The position numbers and the translations under genes are program-made. A stretch of DNA of 64,000 nt, taken from the NCBI RefSeq assembly GCF_964019845.1, contig NZ_OZ026465.1:496001-560000 (forward strand), given 5' to 3'. Under the pieces are notes generated by a model. It searched no databases. It was not told the DNA's origin and worked only from the letters and a program-made list of their open reading frames with translations. Shown here piece by piece: positions 56,001 through 64,000 of this stretch; within the stretch, counting starts at the first letter, position 1, and every line of letters starts with the position of its first letter. The stretch is from Spiroplasma endosymbiont of Labia minor. Lineage in GTDB: Bacteria; Bacillota_I; Bacilli_A; Mycoplasmatales; Mycoplasmataceae.

Positions 56001-58116
56001 GTCCATACGTAATGTATGAAAGTGAAATCATTCAATTTGATGCACCAATAGCTTTCATAATAGCTATTTGTGATGAATTACGTTCAATATTTTTTTTAAC
56101 ACCAATTCAACAAGAAACCATCGTCAAAACAAAGACTATTGCAGTTCCAATATAACACAACATAGTGAAACCATAAATAGCTGTTGGATAAGCAGTTCAA
56201 TTATCACGATAATTTGATGTATTAAATGATTCTGGTGAAACTGTTGAATAATCTCCACCACCAATATTTACATCAAAATTTCTTTGTTGTTCTATTGCAG
56301 CAAAAACAGAAGTTTTTTTATTCATTAAATAAGCTTGATATTTACTTACTTTAATGTCTAAATTATCTGTTAATGTTTTATTATCTGTTAAAAAAACATT
56401 CGAATAACTGTTAATTAAACCATTCATATTATCTAAAATATAACCTCACGCTTGTGGAAGAGCATAAATAATTGCCGATTTATTAACATTAGGAATTGGA
56501 TTATCTTTATCAGCTGCTGGAACAAAACTATACACATCTGTTCCAATACCAGCAATAATTAAAGTAGAATTACCAACATAAATGCTATCCCCTGGCTTCA
56601 ATTTATTTTTTCTGGCATATTGCGGTGAAATCACAATTTCATTTGCAAGTACAGGCATTCTACCACGAATTATATTTATATTTGTTTTGAAAAATGCATC
56701 ATTATTTTGAATTAAAACTACTCTAAATGTTGAATTTGTTTGATGATTTATAGAAAACAATTCATTTCTAACTTCCAAATTAAAACCTGATAAATCTGCA
56801 GCTAGCATTTGATGTAGATTATAAAAATCATCATAAGACACATTATTAAAATTATTACCAGACGATTGATTAAAACTTTCAAAAGAAGATTTAAAAATTA
56901 AAGGTGCTTTTAATTCATCTAAAAAAGATACTTGTCATTTTGTTCAATCAGGATTATTTATATTTCCACAGATAATTACATTTAATTGTCCACGATAGCC
57001 TTTTTGATATATTTCAGATTCATTTGTCAAAACTTGTTCTTGATTTGCAACTACATTAGTTGGATTAAGTGTTGATAAATCAGTTGCATATTGACCAACA
57101 AAATGTGAAATATTTGCTTCTGTTGAAAATTTTCTCCCAGAAATTAATTGATAAATAAACGGGTTATAATTAACTATTGGATCAGCACTGTGAGATGCAT
57201 TTCCATCTCAAACCTGTAATTTAAATGAATTTTTTTCATTATCTGGTAAACCACTTAAATTTTTCAATTCATTATTAAATCAAGTAAAAAAACCAGCAAT
57301 ATCATTATTTTCACCAAAATATTGACCACTATTATAATATGATTCAACAGCAGCTTTTATAAAATAATTAAAATAATTATAAATTCTGTCTCGCAAAAAA
57401 TTACCAATAGAAAAAGAAATAAAATTTAAATATTGTCATGCTTTTGTTGAAGTATCAGACAAATTAATATTATGTTTTTTAACATATTTATAAAATATGC
57501 TATCTTTTAAAATAGAATTATCCATATTGATATTTTTAATTACAATATCATCTAATTTTTTTACAAAAGTTGTTTCATCTCCATCACCAGCTGGATTTCG
57601 CAACGAAAATGGTTTATTTCAAATCACTTCATTTGTAATTGGATTATATTCCACATGCATTAAAGCATCACCAGCTTCACCTGAATCAAAAAAATCCATA
57701 AATGTTTGTGGATCTATCACTAATTCATTAAAAATATCATGATATACACTATCATCACCAAATAGATTGATGTTATACGATGATTTAACACGCGTAACCT
57801 TTAAGTTATCCGCCCTTTCTTTTACATAATCTGGAAATACATCCATAAATGGTGCAAAATATGTTGATGAACTGTTTTCTGCATTTGCAGAATGAACTTG
57901 ATATGAATATGTATAATCAAATTTTTGGTGTGAATTTACATATTGATCAAAATTATTGTTTAATCTTTCTGCTGTACTAACAGATGCTGTTAATAAAATT
58001 GAAGTTATAAATGAAAGTAATAAGATAACTATAAATTGAATTTTATATCTAAACAATGACATGAAGCCTTGTTTAATTAAAAGTCATCTTGAATTTGAGA
58101 ATTTGTTGATTTTCAT
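53005..58116 (-). CDS. Giant FtsX-like ABC transporter permease
   Basis: A 1703-residue membrane protein kept open only with TGA as Trp. A first membrane helix (about 22-46) is followed by a large outer domain of roughly 580 residues. Three helices come at about 640-790 with the FtsX-type segment QIAIMKAIGAS, then another helix (about 815-840), a second outer domain of roughly 700 residues rich in Ser/Thr/Asn, and three C-terminal helices (RITAVFISMSIVVITI onward). This is the doubled MacB/FtsX layout. Its ATPase partner is not adjacent. The upstream region shares a 13-base element with the 27360 gene. GAGGTAACT precedes the ATG. Confidence 0.85.
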
Positions 58117-58618
58117 AGTTACCTCTTTTGTCTCTTTCTTGAAACGCTTAAAAATAATACAATGTTGAAACAAAAAATGCAACTAAATTGATAATTACGT
58201 TGGGTCGTTATTCATAGTTTTTGTTTAATTTAATTTCATAATACATCTGCTAATACAAAGTATTTTATTGTATAACCACAAATTATAAAAATAATAGATA
58301 TGTGTTCTTGTATCTTTGTTAATCAATTTTAAACATAAAGTGTTTTGGTTTTAATCATTATCATTATTTATTGAAATACTAATTTATGACATAGTAAGAT
58401 TTGATTCAAAATATATTATTGTCAATATAAATCATGAATTATTTTTAAATTTTTGCTTAATTGATACACAAAAAAGCAAAAATTTAAAATGTGCAATTAT
58501 AAAACTAATTTTATCTTTCATATTTTAAATGCAAGAACTATTTACATTTTTTTATTTTTCTATAAAGTAATAATGACTGAAAAACAACATTTTAATTTAA
58601 AGGAGGTTTTAAAAAATT
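58117..58618. promoter_or_regulatory. Divergent intergenic region of 502 bases
   Basis: It separates the giant permease from the large lipoprotein. It contains the 13-base element GGTCGTTATTCAT at 58203-58215, a 16-bp hairpin at 58443-58489 and AAAGGAGG at 58600-58607 serving the lipoprotein. No convincing gene was seen. Confidence 0.5.
58443..58489. repeat. Long-armed inverted repeat
   Basis: TTTTAAATTTTTGCTT (58443-58458) and its complement (58474-58489) with a 15-base loop. There is no gene end nearby on either strand, so it is not an obvious terminator. Confidence 0.6.
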
Positions 58619-60868
58619 ATGAGAAAAATTTTATTGATTTTAGGAAGTTTGTCATTAGCAACAACTACAGTTTCAACTACAGCTTGTACTTTCAATGATG
58701 GCATAAAATCTTCAATTAGTAATACAATCAAAGCATATATAAATCAAGCCGGTGTTGCAGCAAGAGCTGGTATTTTAAACGATGCATCACAAGATAAAGT
58801 AGATTCTAATTATGCTTTTCAACATTACAAATCTATGGCTGCAAATGATGTTTTAAGTGATATTGCACAAACAGATAATACTATGGACAAAATTTTTAGA
58901 CAAAATTTTGACACAGATGGTAACAACGCTGATTTTACGCACAATAACGTAGAAACTAATTTAACAAATTGATCAGGTACTGTACCTATCGATAACTCAT
59001 TAGTTGGTACTTTACAACAAGTTCAAATGTTAATTACTCTTTTGGCACAAGGATTTAACCCTTCACTTGCAAGTCAATTAGAATCAATTTTAGGTTCAAG
59101 TTCTTTTTCTGGTACAATTAATTCTCTTGTTAAAACTATCAGTGGTTTTTTAACGCCTGAATTATTAAATGGACTTGCTGATGCTTTTGATGATTCCGCA
59201 TATAAAAATAGAACATATTTAGATTCTGGTAAATACTTAGTAATTGATTTGAGTAATTCATTAGCTTCATTTTGACCAACAGAAGATAAAGGTGACTATC
59301 AAAATATAGGTTTGCCCCCGGCCGGAACAGAAGTTAATGATGATGATGCTACAAAGGCACAAGATAATATTGCCATTGAAATTTTCACATTAATAAACGG
59401 TTTATTTAACGGTGGTGATTTTGATATTACAAGCTTATTGCCGGTTATTTCACCATTAATTAAAATATTAGGTTTAATTTCAAATTACGCATCACAATTT
59501 GATTTAGACCATGTTCCATTTGATTCAAATCATTTGTTTAGTAATACAGACGATAACATCACTGTTATTAACAACATTAATGCTTCAAAATACAATAATA
59601 GTAACGGTACAACAATCATTAATTTGCAAAAATTAATTAAAATGTTAGACATATTTTTAGTGCCAAAAGAAGGTGATTATATTGGTTTTGGGACACAAAA
59701 AATGATTGGAATTTTATTTGGTTCTGATTCAAAAGAATGATCCACAATGATTGATTTACTAACCTTTCCCTCAAAATCATCAATGAGTTATATTGTGCCA
59801 CCATTACTTGATGGTATTGCTGGTTTACTTGTAAGTGGCAATATTAGCATAATCGGAAAATCAATTCGTCTCTCAAGAATTGTTGCTGCAGCTTTAACAG
59901 AGATATTAAAAAAAGTATCACAAGGAGAAGATGTAGCTGGTGTAGTGGCCGCTTTAAGACAAGCATTAAATTTAGTTAGTGGCGATACAGCAGAAATGAT
60001 TAAAGCACTTTGCGAATCTTTAGAAGTCTACAATAACAAAGGTATAAGTTTATGAAATTCATTGTATTCTGGTAATGTGCTAGAAGAGATATTAAATAAA
60101 TTAATTTCGGGAGATTCACCAATAAAAGCATTGTTAAAAAATTTAAAATCAGTTTTGAATTTAAAATTAGATAATATTTTTGATGTTCTAAATTTAAATG
60201 TTCCAATTTTAAATGGATTAAGATATGAATCTATCTCTTCTTTAATAGCTTGATTAGCTACATTATTTGAAGTAAATGGTAAAAATTTTGCAGACTTAGC
60301 TAATTTTACAATTGAACTTGATAAAATAAGACTTATTTTCAAAAAAATAAGTCAAACAGTAACTGAATCAGGAATTGACGTACCAGATTTATTGGATGAT
60401 AATGGAATAACCATCGACAAAAATACTACCTCATTATTTACATATGGATTAATGATGTTGTTAAGACCGAAAGTACCACATGCAGGTATTGCTGGTACTT
60501 TTAAATTATTTGGTTACGATTCTGATGTGAGCACAACTAATTTTACAAGCGATTCTATGTTTGAAGCATTCCAACAATCATACACTGGTGATGGTATGTC
60601 AAAAGTTTGAATTACTATTGGTGATGTTATCAATAAATTAATTGATGGGTCAGGCAGATATGAAAAAGATAATTTCTTAGTTTATTTTGATGATGGTAAT
60701 TTTAAAATCTACGATGAATCATTTAATGTTGCAGATAATATTATGTATATTGATTTCAAAATTAAATATACTGATCCAAAAAATAAACAAGTAAGTAATT
60801 ATAATATTGTTTTACAATCAACAGGCTATGGTGGTAAGTTGCAATTTAAAAAATTTAATAGAATTTAA
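58619..60868 (+). CDS. Large mollicute lipoprotein (possibly MOLPALP-type)
   Basis: A 749-residue lipoprotein. Signal peptide MRKILLILGSLSLATTTV, lipobox TTAC. The start of the mature part (ISNTIKAYINQAGVAARAGI, then DSNYAFQHYKS) recalls the MOLPALP lipoprotein family of mollicutes; this is from memory and moderate. The middle has many amphipathic helices with LLPVISPLIKIL-type repeats, and the C-terminus is beta-rich (DNFLVYFDDGNFKIYDE). AAAGGAGG gives the best ribosome site in the window. It likely sits on the outer face of the membrane. Confidence 0.82.
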
Positions 60869-60900
60869 AAAAATAATTATTGAACATATAAAAATGGAAA

Positions 60901-60943
60901 TTAAAAAAATCATATCTTAGAATAGATATGATTTTTTTAATTA
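60901..60943. terminator. Bidirectional terminator
   Basis: TTAAAAAAATCATATCT (60901-60917), loop TAGAAT, complement at 60924-60940. It serves the lipoprotein and the convergent yneF gene. Confidence 0.85.
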
Positions 60944-60975
60944 CACAAACATTAAAGTTTACATAGAAATAATTT

Positions 60976-61194
60976 TTAATTACCTCTTTTTACTGCATTC
61001 ATAGTTCTTTTAATATCAGCTTCAGATGGTTTTCTTCCCATTGAACGATACATTGCTCTTATTTGATTTTCTGTTATTGGTGGATTGTCACGAAGTTGTT
61101 TTCTAACTATCATTCTTGTTATAAAGAATCCAGCAACTCCCCCAACAATCAAACATACTAAGCCTATAATTAAACCTATTCATCACTCTATCAT
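60976..61194 (-). CDS. yneF: YneF-like (UPF0154) small membrane protein
   Basis: A 72-residue protein with one N-terminal membrane helix (GLIIGLVCLIVGGVAGFFI) and the conserved RDNPPITENQIRAMYRSMGR and KPSEADIKR segments of this family. Function unknown. It lies 40 bases downstream of tkt, as in the Bacillus order ynzC-tkt-yneF. Two adjacent TGA Trp occur at residues 4-5. Confidence 0.88.
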
Positions 61195-61233
61195 AATTTT
61201 AATTCTCCCTTCCAATAATATCTTAAAAAATTA

Positions 61234-63219
61234 TTATTTTTTATAAGTTTGTTTTTTATATTCATCTATTATTTTTTGTGCAATATTTTTTGGTGTAAAT
61301 CCAATATGTTCAATTACTTTTTCTCCTGGACCGGAAAAGCCAAATTCATCTCAACCGATATTAAAACCATAATCTCCACTAAATTTACTTCATCCAAAAG
61401 TAGTTGCCATTTCTAATGTAACTTTAAACGTGCTTTTATCAATAATATTATTTTGATATTCCAATTCTTGTTGTAAAAAAATATTCATTGAAGGCATTGA
61501 AACTATTTTAATTTTCAAATTCATTTCTTCTTCTATTATTTCTTTTGCTTTTAAAGCCAGACTAACTTCAGAACCCGTAGCGATAATTGTTATTTTTGCA
61601 TTTAAACAATCACTTATTAAATAAGCACCTTTTGAAACCGCCTCATAAACATCGGAATGTTCTAATTCTGGTAAATTTTGTCTTGTCAAAATAATTGCCG
61701 ATGGCTTATTTACTTGTTCCAATGCCAACAAATATGATGCATATGTTTCTTGAAAATCTGCCGGTCTAAAAATATTAATATTTGGAATTGAACGTAACAT
61801 TGCCAATTGTTCAACAGGCTCGTGCGTTGGTCCATCTTCACCTACCGCCACTGAATCATGGGTAAAAATGTATAAACAATGAATTTTCATTAATGCTGCA
61901 AGTCTAATTGCTGGTTTCATGTAATCTGAAAAAACAAAGAAACCACCAGCAAATGGTAAAAGACCTTTATGCAAAGCAATACCATTATTTATTGATGCCA
62001 TAGCAAATTCTCTTACACCATACATAATGTTTCTACCACTGCGATTATTTACATCAAAATTTCCATCTAATCCTTTTGCTTTTGTTGAAGCTGTTAAATC
62101 TGCAGAACCACCAATTGTATATTTAATATTTTTAGAAATTATATCTAATACTTGACCAGAAGAAACACGTGTAGCTTGTGGTAATTTTGGAATGATTTTT
62201 CTAAACTCATCTTCATCTAAAATGAAATTTAAATTTTTAGCATCAATTAATTGTTTTGCTAATTCTGGATAATCTAATTTATATTTTTCAAACATCATTT
62301 GCCATTTCAAATATGTATTATGTCCACGATCAGCTACATTTATTTTATAATCATTATAAATATCATTTGGAATTTCAAAATCTGGTAAATTTCAATCATA
62401 GTATTTTTTGGTTGCATCCAAATCATTTCCTAATGGTTCACCATGAACTTTATTTGTGCCTTGATTTGGTGATCCAAGTCCAATAACTGTTTTAATTTCT
62501 ATATAAGTTGGTTTAGACGAATTTTTAGCGCTACTTATGGCATCATAAATTGATTGAATGTCTTCACCATTTTCAACTTTTAAAGTATTTCAATCATTTG
62601 CTTTAAATAATTGTTGCATATTTGTTTTTTGTGCTACATTTACTGGCGCATCAAGTTGGATATCATTTGAATCATGTAAAATAATTAATTTATTTAATTT
62701 ATAATTACCCGCAAAAGAAATTGCCTCTTGTGCTACACCTTCTTGTAAATCACCATCTCCACAAATCACATAAGTAAAATGATCAATAATTTTATAATCT
62801 AATTTATTATAAATTGAACTCAAATGAGATTCTGCCAAAGCCATACCAGTGGCCATTGCGATTCCTTGCCCCAATGGACCTGTCGTTGCATCAACACCTT
62901 CTGTAAATCCATATTCTGGATGTCCTGGAGTTTTTGATTCTACTTGTCTAAATTTTTTAATATCATCAATTGTGACATCAAAGCCAACCAAATGTAACAT
63001 AGAATATAATAATGCTGATCCATGTCCTGCAGATAAAACAAATCTGTCCCTATTAATTCAGTTTGGATTTTCTATATCAATATTTATAAAATTAGTATAT
63101 AAACTATACAGCATCGGAGCAGCACCAAGTACTATTCCTGGATGCCCTGATTTTGCCTTATTAACCATTTCCACACCAAGCATTCTAAGTGCATTAATGC
63201 TCAAAATATTTTTATTCAT
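61234..63219 (-). CDS. tkt: Transketolase
   Basis: A thiamine-diphosphate enzyme of the non-oxidative pentose phosphate pathway, 661 residues. Visible motifs: [24 protein letters not shown], the thiamine binding [10 protein letters not shown], and [13 protein letters not shown] with the catalytic His, then FRPAD and IATGSEV. All as in active enzymes. ATG 63219 gives the family start; GAAGGAG is 14 bases upstream, which is longer than usual, but earlier starts lack a ribosome site. Confidence 0.95.
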
Positions 63220-63314
63220 TAAAGTAATTTCAACTCCTTCGTTTAAATTATAAAGCATTTTATAATTAATAAAGTTGATATTTACTACTTTTAATAATGA
63301 TTTTAATTAAAATA

Positions 63315-63347
63315 AAAACTCAAATATTTTTTAAATACTTGAGTTTT
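63315..63347 (-). terminator. Terminator of ynzC
   Basis: AAAACTCAA (63315-63323) pairs with TTGAGTTTT (63339-63347) through an AT-rich, partly paired interior. Confidence 0.7.
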
Positions 63348-63353
63348 AAAAAT

Positions 63354-63566
63354 TTATGTTTTTTTCTTTGAAGGTATTTTTATTTTATTACCATTTTTGT
63401 CTATAACTGTTATATGTTCTAATTTAGATTCTAGAGATTTTCTTCATGCAGATAAGTATTCCATTCTTAGTTTATGTCTTTCGTGTAATTCTTCGTATGT
63501 CAATTCTCTTTCTTTTGATAATTTTGCAAAAGCATTTATTTTTTTAATAAGCAATTGAAATTCCAT
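63354..63566 (-). CDS. ynzC: YnzC-like DUF896 (UPF0291) protein
   Basis: A 70-residue helical protein: LIKKINAFAKLSKERELTYE, then LRMEYLSAWRKSLESKL and VIDKNGNKIK, matching the DUF896 pattern. In Bacillus the gene neighbours tkt, as here. Function unknown. GAGGGA precedes the ATG. Confidence 0.85.
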
Positions 63567-63597
63567 ATTGTCGTTCCCTCAATTTTAATTCTAATTA

Positions 63598-64000
63598 TTA
63601 TTTTTTAATGATAAATGAATCATTTATCATTTCTGGTAATTTAAAAACTCCTATTTTCTCAGCAATAGCTGGTACATTAATTATTATTTCCAATCCATCA
63701 TATGCTTTAAAATTAATTCATCCTAATCCGGAAATGTGAATATCATAACCTTTATTTTCATCTTCTTTATTAAAACTAAAAACGTGTTTATCAAATGAAA
63801 TTTTACCAGTTAAGTCCTTCAATCTTGGAGCTAATTCATGTCTGTGTTTTCTAAAATAATCATCTGTATTTAAAGCTTTGGTTCTATGCAATGGCATTTG
63901 TCTATTAACTCAAAAATGAAATGATGTTAATTTTTCATTATCGCCTTTTTTGAAAGTAAATCAAGCAACACCTCCATAAAAAATAGTTTGTTCAGGTTTT
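63598..64000 (-). CDS. yqeH: Ribosome biogenesis GTPase YqeH, C-terminal part
   Basis: Only the last 134 residues are in the window; the gene continues beyond the right edge. The segment HRTKALNTDDYFRKHRHELAP is typical of the region after the GTPase domain of YqeH, and IHISGLGWINF is the conserved ending motif. YqeH supports 30S subunit assembly. Two Trp are TGA. Confidence 0.8.

Overview
The window reads as the chromosome of a wall-less mollicute, most like the Spiroplasma/Entomoplasmataceae group. It is very AT-rich. In nearly every long gene TGA must be read as tryptophan (genetic code 4) for the frame to stay open. Lipoproteins of the mollicute type (MKK/MRK start, lipobox ending in Cys) recur. 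The gene orders parE-parC, ruvAB, nusB..xseA-xseB-dxs..tlyA-dinB and ynzC-tkt-yneF are Firmicutes-derived. I saw no rRNA, tRNA, insertion sequence, prophage or CRISPR array.

Left half (1-30.2 kb, almost all + strand): a NadD-YqeK fusion and the MTA/SAH nucleosidase mtnN; an MgtA-type P-ATPase; uridine kinase; topoisomerase IV (parE, parC) with an unknown gene between the subunits; a RecD2 helicase; a membrane protein, an oxidoreductase, deoC and another membrane protein; L-lactate dehydrogenase; an unknown disordered protein; rpsU; ruvA and a frameshifted ruvB; a group of unknown proteins and two lipoproteins; a broken beta-propeller protein; a large membrane protein with an Asn-rich linker; and a coaE-like kinase.

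Right half (30.2-64 kb, almost all - strand): an unknown disordered protein; then a repair/isoprenoid/transcription cluster read nusB, unknown, xseA, xseB, dxs, unknown, tlyA, dinB; a lipoprotein; a dual-specificity phosphatase; nfo and ribF; a zinc-ribbon protein; two more degraded copies of the beta-propeller lipoprotein family; a fused ABC transporter; a metallo-beta-lactamase-fold hydrolase; pgsA; a degraded YhgE/Pip-like permease; two unknown genes; plsY (+); a 1703-residue FtsX-like permease; a 749-residue lipoprotein (+); yneF, tkt, ynzC and the 3' part of yqeH. The two halves converge at a bidirectional terminator near 30.19 kb, which suggests the replication terminus is close.

The main theme of the hunt is ongoing gene decay. 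Three paralogs of one lipoprotein family each carry different inactivating lesions. A YhgE-like permease is broken in several places. Two DNA-repair genes (ruvB and dinB) have one-base frame disruptions. I did not find a clearly new multi-gene system. The best leads for new biology are the propeller-lipoprotein family, the unknown genes embedded in otherwise conserved operons, and the KPxKLS motif shared by two disordered proteins.
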